Assembly: GCF_964063325.1 (NCBI RefSeq)
Contig: NZ_OZ061315.1
Coordinates: forward strand, 1,550,001 to 1,614,000
Length of the DNA: 64,000 bases
Direction of reading: 5' to 3'
Source of the DNA: Hafnia alvei
GTDB taxonomy: Bacteria; Pseudomonadota; Gammaproteobacteria; Enterobacterales; Enterobacteriaceae
Position 1 is the stretch's first letter. Every line of letters begins with the position of its first letter. A program made the position numbers and the translations under genes. Shown piece after piece: positions 8,553 to 17,785 of this stretch. A model generated the notes under the pieces. It searched no databases. It was not told the DNA's origin and was given only the letters and a program-made list of their open reading frames with translations.

Positions 8553-10019
8553 TTATTTAACCAGTGCTGCGCAAGTTTGAGCCGCGCCATTTTTCACTAA
8601 AGATAAATAAGCATTCGTTACCGCCTCTACAAACGCAGTTTGTTTTGGTAGCTCATCACCAAATACCGCTTTGATACCCAGCAATGCTTGAACGCGAGCT
8701 TCGCCTTCTTGGCTTTCAGCAACCACCGTCTTTAATGTTTCCACCATCGGATCACGAATATCAATGTTTTGCTGATGATCGTCTACGCCGCCAACATAAC
8801 GCATCCAACCCGCTACACCCAGCGCCAAACATGGGAAAGCGCTATCGTGGGCAAGGTGCCAGCGAATGGAGTCCAGCATACGCTGAGGCAGTTTCTGGGT
8901 GCCATCCATCGCAATTTGCCAAGTGCGATGTTTGAGCGATGGATTACTGTAGCGCTCGATCAGACGGTCGGCATACTGAGCTAAATCAACGCCGGTTACG
9001 CGCAGCGTCGGAGCCTGTTCTTGCAGCATTAAACGGTGTGCCGCGATGCGATAGGCCTGATCTTCCATGCAATCATTTATGTGCTGATAGCCAGCCAGAT
9101 ATCCCAGATACGCGAGGAATGAATGGCTGCCGTTCAGCATACGCAGCTTCATTTCTTCGTAGGGCAGAACGTCACTCACCAGCTCTGCGCCGGCAATTTC
9201 CCACTGCGGGCGACCCGCGACAAAATTATCTTCTACAACCCACTGAATGAAAGGTTCGCAGGCAATCCCGCAAGGATCTTCAACGCCAACGGCCTGAGCG
9301 ACCTCAGCCAGTGTTTCTTCCGTGGCCGCCGGCACAATGCGGTCAACCATGGTGCTTGGGAAGGTGACGTTGGATTCAATCCATGCGGCCAGATTTTCAT
9401 CACGTGCTTTGGCTAACCCGAGAACTGCATTTTTAACCACGTGACCGTTTTCTGGGATGTTGTCGCAAGATAAAACGGTAAACGGCGCAAGATTGCGTTC
9501 GTGGCGTAAACGCAAGGCCTCAACAATCACGCCAGGTGCCGACGTTGGCGCCTGCGGAGCCGCTAAATCACGTTGGATCAGGGCGTTATTGAGATCCAGT
9601 TTTCCGCTGCCAGGTTCAATGCAGTAACCTTTTTCGGTGACGGTCAATGACACAATCGCGACCTGTGGCTCCGCCATTTTCTCGATAACGGCCTGAATGC
9701 CGTCGATTTCCGAGTGCAGCGACTCGTGCACAGAACCAACAACTACGGCCTGATTATGTTCAGCGCCTTTTTCCAGCACGGTGTACAGATGATTTTGCTC
9801 ACGCAGCTGTTCAATCAGTTTTTCGCCGCCGAACAGGTTAACTTCGCAATAACCCCAATCTCCACCTTGCTGATTCAGCACTCGGTCAGTAAGCAATGCC
9901 TGATGGGCGCGATGAAAAGCACCAAAACCGAGGTGAACGATACGGCTTTTTAAGAGGCTACGGTCATAAGTGGGCTGTTTTACACCGTCTGGCAAAGAAT
10001 GGTTGGCTAGGTTTTTCAT
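8553..10019 (-). CDS. yeiQ: Mannitol dehydrogenase-family oxidoreductase YeiQ, likely fructuronate reductase
   Basis: The start at 10019 gives 488 residues, exactly the E. coli YeiQ length, and GGAG lies just upstream. A longer in-frame opening to 10181 adds an unrelated N-terminus. The protein has the Rossmann entry SRIVHLGFGAFHRAHQ (about 24-39) and the family motifs TVTEKGYC, DNIPENGH and KLRMLNGSHSF with the catalytic Lys. E. coli YeiQ is not assigned a role, while its paralogue UxuB reduces D-fructuronate to D-mannonate. Here yeiQ is divergent from uxuA and no uxuB is in the window, so it probably supplies the UxuB step. Confidence 0.9.
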   Translation of the reverse strand: MKNLANHSLPDGVKQPTYDRSLLKSRIVHLGFGAFHRAHQALLTDRVLNQQGGDWGYCEVNLFGGEKLIEQLREQNHLYTVLEKGAEHNQAVVVGSVHESLHSEIDGIQAVIEKMAEPQVAIVSLTVTEKGYCIEPGSGKLDLNNALIQRDLAAPQAPTSAPGVIVEALRLRHERNLAPFTVLSCDNIPENGHVVKNAVLGLAKARDENLAAWIESNVTFPSTMVDRIVPAATEETLAEVAQAVGVEDPCGIACEPFIQWVVEDNFVAGRPQWEIAGAELVSDVLPYEEMKLRMLNGSHSFLAYLGYLAGYQHINDCMEDQAYRIAAHRLMLQEQAPTLRVTGVDLAQYADRLIERYSNPSLKHRTWQIAMDGTQKLPQRMLDSIRWHLAHDSAFPCLALGVAGWMRYVGGVDDHQQNIDIRDPMVETLKTVVAESQEGEARVQALLGIKAVFGDELPKQTAFVEAVTNAYLSLVKNGAAQTCAALVK

Positions 10020-10233
10020 GCTGAACTCCATTGAGAAGATGAACGTGGCAGACGGGCAAAGGTCTGTCAGCATCAGAACGGTAAAGCAAAAGATGTTAGA
10101 CCACTTTGTCTCGCCTAGGCGCAGTGAGATGTTTCGACATAAAAGTGAGTTTATGCCCTGAGTATTGAGGCGGTCTGACATCTTCTAAGATCGCTAAAGT
10201 GGCTTGCAGTCTAAAGTCATATGACAGAAAATG

Positions 10234-10253
10234 AAATTGGTTAGTCCAAAATT
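10234..10253. promoter_or_regulatory. Candidate UxuR/ExuR operator in the yeiQ-uxuA divergent region
   Basis: AAATTGG-N5-CCAAAATT is a near-palindrome matching the hexuronate operator family apart from one extra central base. It shares TTGG-N5-CCAA with the site before uxuR. It lies in the 460-bp divergent control region. Confidence 0.6.
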
Positions 10254-10346
10254 CTGAAATATTCGTGAAGTGGATCAACCAATAGTGGATTGGGTTTTGA
10301 CAGAAAACCAGCAAAGAGTAAGGTAAAAGCTAAATGATATCTGTGG

Positions 10347-10364
10347 TATTTGGTATAACAGCTT
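10347..10364. promoter_or_regulatory. Second candidate UxuR/ExuR half-site upstream of uxuA
   Basis: TATTTGGTATAACAGCTT keeps the TTGGTATA half of the AAATTGGTATACCAATTT operator, but the other arm is poor. It is weaker than the site at 10234. Confidence 0.35.
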
Positions 10365-10479
10365 GAGCTTTTGACTCACTATTTTGTTGAGATTATCGAG
10401 AAATAGCTGCCAAACCGGTCACAGGATAATTCCCTTAATCATGATAATTCGTATTTTCACCCGCAGAAGGTAGAGACAG

Positions 10480-11670
10480 ATGGAACAAACTTGGCGTTGG
10501 TATGGCCCGAACGATCCGGTTTCTTTGGATGATATTCGTCAGGCAGGAGCAACCGGTGTTGTCACCGCGTTGCACCATATTCCTAACGGAGAAGTTTGGA
10601 CAGTTGAAGAAATTGAGAAGCGTAAGGCTATTTTGGCGGCAAAAGGGCTGACATGGTCCGTGGTTGAAAGCGTTCCGGTTCACGAAGAGATCAAAACGCA
10701 CACCGGCAACTATCAACAGCACATCGACAACTACAAACTGTCTCTGCAAAATCTCGCGGCCTGTGGCATTGATACCGTTTGCTACAACTTTATGCCCGTT
10801 CTGGATTGGACGCGTACCGATCTTGAATACGAATTGCCAGATGGTTCTAAAGCGCTGCGCTTCGACCAAATTGCGTTTGCGGCGTTTGAACTGCATATTT
10901 TAAAACGCCCAAATGCAGAAGCGGATTACACGGCAGAAGAACAGACTCAGGCTAAAGCCTATTTTGATGCCATGAGCGCAGCCGATATTGCTAAGTTAAC
11001 TGGCAATATCATTGCGGGGTTACCCGGTGCGGAAGAGGGCTACACGCTGGATCAATTCCGCGCTCGTTTAGCCGAGTACGACGGTATTGATAAGGCTAAG
11101 CTGCGCGAGCACATGGGTTACTTCTTGAAAGAGATCGTGCCCGTTGCCGAAGCGTGCGGCTTGAAGCTGGCGGTTCATCCAGATGATCCACCGCGTCCAA
11201 TTCTGGGCCTGCCACGCATTGTTTCCACTATTGAAGATATGCAATGGCTGAAAGAAACCGTTGATAGCATCTACAACGGCTTCACCATGTGCACCGGTTC
11301 ATACGGCGTTCGTGGCGATAACGATCTGGTTAAGATGATTGAAACCTTCGGCGATCGTATTCATTTCACGCACTTACGTTCGACCTGCCGTGAACAGAAT
11401 CCGAAAACCTTCCATGAAGGTGCGCATTTGCAGGGCGATGTCGATATGTATTCCGTGGTGAAAGCGATTCTGACCGAAGAGCAACGTCGCCAGAAAGCAG
11501 GGGATATGCGTCCAATTCCTATGCGTCCCGATCATGGTCACCAGATGCTGGACGATCTGAAGAAGAAAACGAATCCAGGCTATTCTGCGATTGGCCGTTT
11601 GAAAGGTTTGGCGGAAGTACGCGGGGTTGAACTTGCGCTTAAGCGTGCGCTGTTCCCTGAAATGAAATAA
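10480..11670 (+). CDS. uxuA: D-mannonate dehydratase UxuA
   Basis: UxuA converts D-mannonate to 2-keto-3-deoxygluconate in the glucuronate branch of the Ashwell pathway, as a cytosolic Fe/Mn-dependent enzyme. The 396-residue product begins MEQTWRWYGPNDPVSL. It contains the family segments ALHHIPNGEVW (about 31-41), KLAVHPDDPPRPI (about 229-241) with a metal-binding His, and MRPDHGHQMLDD near the C-terminus. E. coli UxuA has 394 residues. It is divergent from yeiQ with UxuR-like sites between them, and is followed by a strong terminator. Confidence 0.96.
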   Translation: MEQTWRWYGPNDPVSLDDIRQAGATGVVTALHHIPNGEVWTVEEIEKRKAILAAKGLTWSVVESVPVHEEIKTHTGNYQQHIDNYKLSLQNLAACGIDTVCYNFMPVLDWTRTDLEYELPDGSKALRFDQIAFAAFELHILKRPNAEADYTAEEQTQAKAYFDAMSAADIAKLTGNIIAGLPGAEEGYTLDQFRARLAEYDGIDKAKLREHMGYFLKEIVPVAEACGLKLAVHPDDPPRPILGLPRIVSTIEDMQWLKETVDSIYNGFTMCTGSYGVRGDNDLVKMIETFGDRIHFTHLRSTCREQNPKTFHEGAHLQGDVDMYSVVKAILTEEQRRQKAGDMRPIPMRPDHGHQMLDDLKKKTNPGYSAIGRLKGLAEVRGVELALKRALFPEMK

Positions 11671-11710
11671 TTATCTTGTAATGTATTGCTGAAGATAAAT
11701 TGCTGATGAT

Positions 11711-11740
11711 AAAAAAAGGGACGCCATCGCGTCCCTTTTT
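11711..11740. terminator. Bidirectional rho-independent terminator between uxuA and efpL
   Basis: The stem AGGGACGC/GCGTCCCT with a CATC loop is flanked by seven A and five T, serving both converging genes. Confidence 0.9.
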
Positions 11741-11764
11741 GCTGCTTGCTGTGCAGAACCGTAA

Positions 11765-12337
11765 TCAGTCAGCACGGCCCATAAAGCGACGTTCTTCAAT
11801 ATGGATGCGAATTTTTTCACCGCTGCTCAGATATTCAGGAACCTGAATCGTTAGACCGGTGCTCATTACCGCTGGCTTAGTACGTGCGCTGGCAGAACCG
11901 CCTTTGATGCTTGGGCTGGTTTCAACGATTTCCATATCAACGGTCTGTGGCAGCTCGAGTGCCAACACCTGGCCATCCATGGTTAATACCTGAATGCCTG
12001 GCATTCCACCTTCAGGAATAAACAGCAGTTCTTCTTCGATCTGATCTTTTTTGAAGGTATATGGCGTGTAGTCTTCGTTGTCCATAAAGACGTATTCATC
12101 ACCGTCAATATACGAGAAGTTGACCTGACGACGGCTCAGAGAGATCTCTTCCAGAATGTCATCGCCCTTAAAACGTTCTTCAACTTTCAGACCGGTACGG
12201 ATATCTGAGAAACGCATTTTGTACAGCGTGCTCGCGCCACGAGCGCTTGGGCTTTGTACATCGATATCGCGAACCAGCAGCAGTTTGCCGTTTAAAGTGA
12301 CCGCCATACCGCGTTTAATTTCGTTAGCTCTTGGCAT
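11765..12337 (-). CDS. efpL: Elongation factor P-like protein EfpL (YeiP)
   Basis: EfpL is a paralogue of EF-P that binds ribosomes stalled on proline-rich and other difficult motifs. The 190-residue length is typical and three OB/KOW-type domains can be traced. The tip loop of domain I reads SPSARGAST, with Arg33 where EF-P carries the modified Lys, the hallmark of YeiP. It is positioned between yeiQ/uxuA and yeiW as in the E. coli yeiW-yeiP-yeiQ order. Confidence 0.94.
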   Translation of the reverse strand: MPRANEIKRGMAVTLNGKLLLVRDIDVQSPSARGASTLYKMRFSDIRTGLKVEERFKGDDILEEISLSRRQVNFSYIDGDEYVFMDNEDYTPYTFKKDQIEEELLFIPEGGMPGIQVLTMDGQVLALELPQTVDMEIVETSPSIKGGSASARTKPAVMSTGLTIQVPEYLSSGEKIRIHIEERRFMGRAD

Positions 12338-12451
12338 AAAAAAACCTTGTTAATGAGTTTGCAAATTCAGTCTTTAGCGTGTGGCGACACGTTACCCGCG
12401 CGGCGTTTTCTAGGCAAGAGGGGAAGATAAAAAAGCAGATAAATTTGACGC

Positions 12452-12476
12452 AAAAAGCCGGAGCTAGCGCTCCGGC
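12452..12476 (-). terminator. Rho-independent terminator of mtr
   Basis: A perfect 8-bp stem GCCGGAGC/GCTCCGGC with a 4-base loop is followed on the minus strand by five T. It begins 18 bases after the mtr stop. Confidence 0.85.
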
Positions 12477-12494
12477 ATCACAGTTTTTGACGAG

Positions 12495-13745
12495 TTATTG
12501 ATAAATAGGTAACAAGTTCATCAGCGAGAGAATATGCGCCACGGCGTTAATCAAACCAAAGGCGATAATAAACAGAATCATTGCTGAACCACCCGGTGCG
12601 CGATAGGTCGCCTGTGGGAAACGCTTACGGCTTGCACGTGCCATCATGGCCGGCACGATAACTGCCCAAATGGTGGCGGCTAAACCTGCAAAACCGATGG
12701 CATAAAGGAAGCCGTCTGGGAATGCCAGTGCGCCAATCGTTGGCGGCACAAAGGTGACCAATGCGGCTTTGGTTCGGCCTGCACGGCTATCATCAAACTT
12801 AAAGAAGTCAGAGATAAAGTCGAACAGCCCCAGAGAAACGCCCAGAAACGAACTTGCCAACGCCATATAAGAGAACGCATTGAGCAGTTGGTTAACAATG
12901 CTGCTGCTGGCAACGTTGCCCATCTGTTTTAACAAACTACCAATGTTACCGCCTTCTGCGATGATCTGCTGGAACGCCGCACGGGTGATATTCCCTTGGA
13001 TCACATACTGCCAGAAGATATAGATCGTCAGCGCGATAATTGTACCGATAAACAGACTGCGAACCACTGACTTAGCGTCTTTATGGTAATACTTCACCAG
13101 CCCCGGAACGTTACCGTGATAGCCAAAGGACGTTAACAGATAAGGAAGCGAAGCCAGTGCATAAGGCAAATAACTCGGCTTGTCTTCACCGGTATTAAAC
13201 AGCACTGCGGGATCGACATGGGTAAACATATCACCGGTCGAAAGCAAGAAGGTAATCACCATGCCACCAATTAAGATGGTGCTTAAGCGATCAACCGCGC
13301 GCGTCGATAACCAGACAATAAAAGCAACGACAATGGCGAATACCAAGCCTGCGGCGGTTTGCCCAACGCCAAAATAGGGCTCCAGCGTGTGAGTGATAAT
13401 CGAACCACCGGCAGAAATATAGGCATAGGTCAGAATGTAGAGAACAAAGGTAATGGAAAGCCCATTTAATGAGTTCCAGCCCTTGCCCAGTAGGTCGCCT
13501 ACCATGGTGTGGAAGCTAGCGCCTGCCGGATAATTTAGATTGGCTTCTAAAATCATTAGGCCAGAGATATACATGCAGGCCCAGGTATAAATCAGCAGCA
13601 AGACGGAACCGGTAAACCAGACCCCAGCGGTGACAACCGGAATAGAAAACATCCCCGCACCAACGGCGGTTCCGGCAATAATCATCGCGCCCCCAAGGAC
13701 TGACGGGCGGCGTATCGTTTGAGTCAAGGTATTCTCCATCGTCAT
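12495..13745 (-). CDS. mtr: Tryptophan-specific permease, Mtr-type (HAAAP family)
   Basis: It is an inner-membrane aromatic amino acid:H+ symporter of 416 residues with about eleven hydrophobic segments. It shares the family opening GGAMIIAGTAVGAGMFSIPVV (split here as GGAMIIAGTAVG then AGMFSIP, about 18-38), SFGYHGNVPGLVKYY (about 205-219) and the C-terminal ending HILSLMNLLPIYQ, which follows Mtr more closely than TnaB or TyrP. The first of two close ATGs is chosen because AGGAG lies 6 bases upstream. A TrpR-like operator sits 35 bases before the gene. Its insertion between efpL and yeiW differs from E. coli. Confidence 0.88.
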   Translation of the reverse strand: MTMENTLTQTIRRPSVLGGAMIIAGTAVGAGMFSIPVVTAGVWFTGSVLLLIYTWACMYISGLMILEANLNYPAGASFHTMVGDLLGKGWNSLNGLSITFVLYILTYAYISAGGSIITHTLEPYFGVGQTAAGLVFAIVVAFIVWLSTRAVDRLSTILIGGMVITFLLSTGDMFTHVDPAVLFNTGEDKPSYLPYALASLPYLLTSFGYHGNVPGLVKYYHKDAKSVVRSLFIGTIIALTIYIFWQYVIQGNITRAAFQQIIAEGGNIGSLLKQMGNVASSSIVNQLLNAFSYMALASSFLGVSLGLFDFISDFFKFDDSRAGRTKAALVTFVPPTIGALAFPDGFLYAIGFAGLAATIWAVIVPAMMARASRKRFPQATYRAPGGSAMILFIIAFGLINAVAHILSLMNLLPIYQ

Positions 13746-13779
13746 GCTGTGCTCCTGATTAGCGGCATGCTAATTCTTA

Positions 13780-13799
13780 TGTACTAGCGCAATGGTACG
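13780..13799. promoter_or_regulatory. Candidate TrpR operator before mtr
   Basis: TGTACTAG-CGCAAT-GGTACG has inverted GTAC half-sites. From memory it agrees at about 14 of 20 positions with the E. coli mtr operator. It supports Trp-repressed transcription of this permease. Confidence 0.5.
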
Positions 13800-14046
13800 T
13801 GTTGTTTAATGAGAAGTAAACAGAGTAATGACGAGCGAGGTAAAAGAATTTGCCAGATTTTGTGCGAGAAAGTCGCGATGGGGCAGAAAGTTACGCGTTT
13901 AACGGCCGGTTGATGCCGATTTATCGGTGTTTCTACTACGCGCTTTTACAGCAGAAAAGATGAAAACCCTGTATAAGTGAAGAGCGGATTTTCCCGCGCG
14001 CTGACTCTGTCGCAGCTCATTTCAGATAGCCCACCGGAGTACTTCC

Positions 14047-14301
14047 ATGGACTGCCGTTCCGATTGCGGAGCTTGCTGTATTGCTCCCTCGATTTCTAGC
14101 CCGATCCCCGGTATGCCAAACGGCAAACCGGCTAATACGCGCTGTGTTCAGCTTGATGATGACATGCGCTGTAAAATCTTTTTATCCCCTCTAAGACCCG
14201 CCGTGTGTGGGGGGCTTCAGGCCGCTGCGGATATGTGTTTCAGTCACCGAGATCAAGCCTTGAGCTATTTAATTCAGCTTGAGATAGCCACTGCGCCTTG
14301 A
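14047..14301 (+). CDS. yeiW: Cysteine-cluster protein YeiW (UPF0153/YkgJ family)
   Basis: It is a small 84-residue protein with six cysteines: CRSDCGACC at residues 3-9, then RCVQL, RCKIF, VCGG and MCF. This is the zinc- or iron-chelating YkgJ pattern. The SSPIPGMPNGK stretch is the same as in E. coli YeiW, which likewise lies next to yeiP. The function is not known. Confidence 0.9.
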   Translation: MDCRSDCGACCIAPSISSPIPGMPNGKPANTRCVQLDDDMRCKIFLSPLRPAVCGGLQAAADMCFSHRDQALSYLIQLEIATAP

Positions 14302-14381
14302 TGCTGGTTCCCGCACATTAAGTTTTCGCGGTTTATGCTATGTTCAAAAATCGCGACTTAAGAGACGGGTTAGATCTCAGC

Positions 14382-17174
14382 ATGAAACGTATAGACAGAA
14401 TTTGCCAGGAATTAGAACGCTTAACATTGGGTCTGAACCAGACCGATTTGCAAAACGACGTTGCTTTCACCGCTGAAAGTATTGGTTTTAATCTTGGCCT
14501 CGCGCGTAATTCAGTCAGCAAAGATCTTAACCAACTGTGGGGTGAGCAACGGGTCATTAAGGTAAAAACCCGTCCGGTTTATTTTTTACACCGCGAGGTA
14601 GTAGAAACGCTGATTGGTCATGTTTTACCAGACCACCTCACAGAGGTTCGTTTTGTCAGCGAATTATTGCCAAGTGAAGACCCACTTATCGCCAGCGACC
14701 CTTTTGCCGCGCTGATTGGTTTCGACCGCAGTCTTAAACTGGCGGTGGAAAAAGGGAAGGCGGCGGTACTCTATCCCAGTGGCCTGCATGTTTTATTGAC
14801 CGGCCCCTCAGGCGTGGGTAAAACCTATTTTGCCGAGCTGATGCATCAGTTTGCCAGTCAGCAAAGCGCTAATAACGCGCTGCCGATGGTCTATTTCAAC
14901 TGTGCTGAATATGCGCACAACCCCGAGCTACTCTCTTCTCATCTTTTTGGTCATCGGCAGGGCGCTTTTACCGGCGCAACCAGTGATAAAGCTGGGCTCA
15001 TCGAACAGGCTGACGGCGGGTATCTGCTGTTGGATGAAATTCATCGCCTTCCTTATGAAGGGCAAGAAAAGCTATTTGCCTTATTAGATAAAGGTGAATT
15101 TCGGGCGTTAGGCTCAAGCCATAAGGCGCGAGCGGTGAGTGTGCGCTTAATCTGCGCCACCACGGAACCGGTGAATTCCACGTTGCTACGCACTTTCCAG
15201 CGCCGTATACAGGTCAGTATCGATCTTCCCGCCTTACGTGAACGTTCAATGGAAGAGCAAATTGAGCTGATTACTGGATTCCTGCATCAAGAAAGTCGAA
15301 AAATCAGCCGCACCATTCGGGTAGAGAAAGCGCTGCTGCTGTGGCTGCTAGAAAAACCGTTGGAAGGCAATATCGGCCAATTGAAAAGTGACATCCAGTT
15401 CTTGTGTGCTCAGGGCTGGGCGGCGGGTATGGGACAGCAACACGACGTGTTGACCTTGGATAAAAAGCTGGTGGAGCAATCGGTGATGCCGAGTGCGGAT
15501 CAACGCTTACTGGTCGATAGCATATTTGGTCAACAACAATGGCTGGATATCAGTGCAGATACCCTGTCTGCGCTGAAACCCTCGTTGGGCGCCGCCGTTG
15601 GGCAAGAAGACAGTGACCTGTTTTACCGTTTTCTGACGCGTGAATATGTCAACCTTCGCAACAGCAACGTGCCGCCGCAGGAAACGCTGGCTATCCTCAA
15701 AAACAAACTGCGCTCGATATTTGAATATGGTTTGTACAGCCGTGACACCGCGACGGTAGGCTACAGCGGCCAGCTTGAACAGCGTTTAGCGCTGCTGATT
15801 GGCTACGTTGAGCAGGTGGTTGGGTTTACTCTGCCAGAAAACATGGTTAACCATCTGCGTAAGCACTTCCTTACCTTGCTGAGCTATGTCCAGCGCGGAT
15901 TGATTCCTCAGCTTTACTCTTCAAGCCTGATATTGGATCACTGCAAAGACGAGTACGATAACGCGATGCAGCTATGTCGCCGCGTCGACGAAATATTTAA
16001 TATTCAATGTCCTGCGACCGAAGTGGTGTATCTGTGCATGTTCCTGAAAGAGTGTCGCCAACACCGCTGTGAGATTGACGATAGCCCTGAGCTTGGGGTT
16101 ATTTTTATTGCCCACGGTGCCACGACGGCCACCAGTATGGCGCAGTATGTGAATCAGGTTTTAGAGCGTGAACTGCTGACCGCTATTGATATGCCGTTCG
16201 AGCAGTCAGTGCATGACACCTTGGAAGTACTTACCAACCTGATCCGTAGCCGTGGCTACCGGCGTGTGATCCTGATGGTCGATATCGGTTCGCTGGTCCA
16301 TTTTGGCAGCGCCATCAGCAAACTGTTTCAGTTTGAAGTATTGCTGTTGCCAAACATGACGCTAACCAGCCTGCTGGAGATTGGTCTGGATCTGACCTAT
16401 GAATCTAGCGATTTCGCCGCGCTGAGTGCGCTAATGCAGGAGAAACAAATTCCGTGTCATTGGTGTTCACCTGAACAGGACGGAGCGGGGAAAGTGTTGG
16501 TAGTGTCTTGCATTACGGGTATGGGAACCGCAGAGAAAATCCATAAGGTATTGTCAGAAAGCTTTGGTGAACTGATGGCGCAGGATACGCGCTTATTAAT
16601 TCTGGATTACAACGAGGTACGAAGCCTAGACCGTATTCAGCAGGTTCTGGCTCCCCATGAGCGGCTGGTGGGCATTGTTGGCACGTTCCAACCGGGATTG
16701 CCGGATATTCCCTTTATCTCGCTGGAAGAGATGTTTTCTGAGCAAGGCCCAGAGCTGCTGCTTAGCTTATTGAACCCCGATCTCAGCACTCAGGAACGTC
16801 GGTTGGAAGTTGAGCGTAGTTCAATGCGGTTTATCAGTGCGCTAACGCTCGAAAGTATCATTAATCAGATTTCGATTCTGAACCCTCGGCGCATCTTGCA
16901 GGAAATGGAAAGCGTTTTACTGCGGATCTGTCAGGCCTCAGACCTCAAACCGAGCCGACAGGTGACACTACGCTTCCTTATCCACTGCTGTTGCATGGTG
17001 GAGCGTATCGTTATTAGCCGCAAACCGTTACAGATGGCGCTGGAAACTCAGCAAGATATTGATGCAACCGCCATGAGTGTCATCAAACAGGCATTTGCCC
17101 CCATTGAGGAGGCGTATGCCATTCGGTTATCTGACGCAGAATTTATTTATATTTACGAGCTTCTCTACCGCTAG
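14382..17174 (+). CDS. dgaR: Sigma-54-dependent LevR-type activator of the glucosaminate operon (DgaR)
   Basis: A 930-residue activator if started at ATG 14382 (MKRIDRIC); an upstream ATG at 14340 adds 14 residues. Neither has a strong Shine-Dalgarno. Counted from 14340: an N-terminal winged helix; AAA+ domain with Walker A GPSGVGKT (155-162), sigma-54 contact loop GAFTGA (208-213) and Walker B LLLDE (229-233); a first PRD; a mannose-type EIIA-like domain containing FIAHGATTATS; an EIIB-like segment; and a C-terminal PRD. PTS phosphorylation of His residues in these domains controls such proteins. It directly precedes the dga PTS operon, which has a -24/-12 promoter. Confidence 0.9.
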   Translation: MKRIDRICQELERLTLGLNQTDLQNDVAFTAESIGFNLGLARNSVSKDLNQLWGEQRVIKVKTRPVYFLHREVVETLIGHVLPDHLTEVRFVSELLPSEDPLIASDPFAALIGFDRSLKLAVEKGKAAVLYPSGLHVLLTGPSGVGKTYFAELMHQFASQQSANNALPMVYFNCAEYAHNPELLSSHLFGHRQGAFTGATSDKAGLIEQADGGYLLLDEIHRLPYEGQEKLFALLDKGEFRALGSSHKARAVSVRLICATTEPVNSTLLRTFQRRIQVSIDLPALRERSMEEQIELITGFLHQESRKISRTIRVEKALLLWLLEKPLEGNIGQLKSDIQFLCAQGWAAGMGQQHDVLTLDKKLVEQSVMPSADQRLLVDSIFGQQQWLDISADTLSALKPSLGAAVGQEDSDLFYRFLTREYVNLRNSNVPPQETLAILKNKLRSIFEYGLYSRDTATVGYSGQLEQRLALLIGYVEQVVGFTLPENMVNHLRKHFLTLLSYVQRGLIPQLYSSSLILDHCKDEYDNAMQLCRRVDEIFNIQCPATEVVYLCMFLKECRQHRCEIDDSPELGVIFIAHGATTATSMAQYVNQVLERELLTAIDMPFEQSVHDTLEVLTNLIRSRGYRRVILMVDIGSLVHFGSAISKLFQFEVLLLPNMTLTSLLEIGLDLTYESSDFAALSALMQEKQIPCHWCSPEQDGAGKVLVVSCITGMGTAEKIHKVLSESFGELMAQDTRLLILDYNEVRSLDRIQQVLAPHERLVGIVGTFQPGLPDIPFISLEEMFSEQGPELLLSLLNPDLSTQERRLEVERSSMRFISALTLESIINQISILNPRRILQEMESVLLRICQASDLKPSRQVTLRFLIHCCCMVERIVISRKPLQMALETQQDIDATAMSVIKQAFAPIEEAYAIRLSDAEFIYIYELLYR

Positions 17175-17195
17175 CCCGTATTCAGCGGGCTTTCT
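17173..17195 (+). terminator. Terminator of dgaR
   Basis: A short AGCCCG/CGGGCT stem directly at the dgaR stop codon is followed by a weak TTTCT tail. Confidence 0.55.
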
Positions 17196-17235
17196 CCGCA
17201 CGACTCCTCGATAAAAAACGCGCCGTGACACAATG

Positions 17236-17252
17236 CTGGCACGGGCGTTGCT
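17236..17252 (+). promoter_or_regulatory. Sigma-54 (-24/-12) promoter of the dga operon
   Basis: CTGGCACG-GGCG-TTGCT matches the RpoN consensus TGGCACG-N4-TTGCW at every conserved base. The GG/GC spacing is correct (GG at 17238, GC at 17250). It lies 54 bases before the first PTS gene and downstream of the gene for a GAFTGA activator. Confidence 0.93.
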
Positions 17253-17305
17253 ATATCAGCCATAGAAACCTTTTATTTCTTTGACTGAATGCCAGGAGGC
17301 TCATT

Positions 17306-17737
17306 TTGTCTACCACCGCTTCACATTCTCTACCACAGATTTTACTGCTGACTCACGGCGGCTGGGGCAGCCAGCTCTGCGCCAGTCTGCGAATGGTTGC
17401 CGGAGATATTCAAGGCGTGACCGAAATTGCGCTAATGCCGGTAGATACCTTTAGCGAGTTTTTCCAACGCGTTGAACAAGCCGTGATCGCCATGCCGAAA
17501 GGGTCGCTAATCCTGACTGATTTTATCGGTGGAACCACGTCAAACGTAGCGGCTCGGCTGAGCGTGGATTATCCCATCGGCGTGATTTGCGGCCTGAATG
17601 CGTCGCTGCTGCTACAGGCTCTAGAGCTGCGTGAAACCGGATTGTTGACCGAGTGCGTCGAAGAACTGGTTGAAGCAGGGCGTGATAGCTGCCTCGACGT
17701 GGTGGCGCATATCAATAACCTTCAGAACAACGCGTAA
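17306..17737 (+). CDS. dgaA: PTS EIIA, mannose family (DgaA), D-glucosaminate uptake
   Basis: It is a 143-residue cytosolic phosphocarrier that takes phosphate from HPr. The phosphorylated His is H17 in LLLTHGGWG. The family motif LILTDFIGGTTSN (about 68-80) is intact. The start is a TTG with a perfect AGGAGG six bases upstream, a rare UUG initiation. It is the first gene of a six-gene unit with the sigma-54 promoter directly before it. Confidence 0.9.
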   Translation: MSTTASHSLPQILLLTHGGWGSQLCASLRMVAGDIQGVTEIALMPVDTFSEFFQRVEQAVIAMPKGSLILTDFIGGTTSNVAARLSVDYPIGVICGLNASLLLQALELRETGLLTECVEELVEAGRDSCLDVVAHINNLQNNA

Positions 17738-17785
17738 CCCATTAAATCCGAAATATAAAACCGAATAACGAAAAAGGAAAATCAC

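Noticed and set aside
10020..10181. N-terminal extension of YeiQ by 54 residues
   Set aside because: The extension is not homologous to the family. ATG 10019 has a ribosome site and gives exactly the known length.
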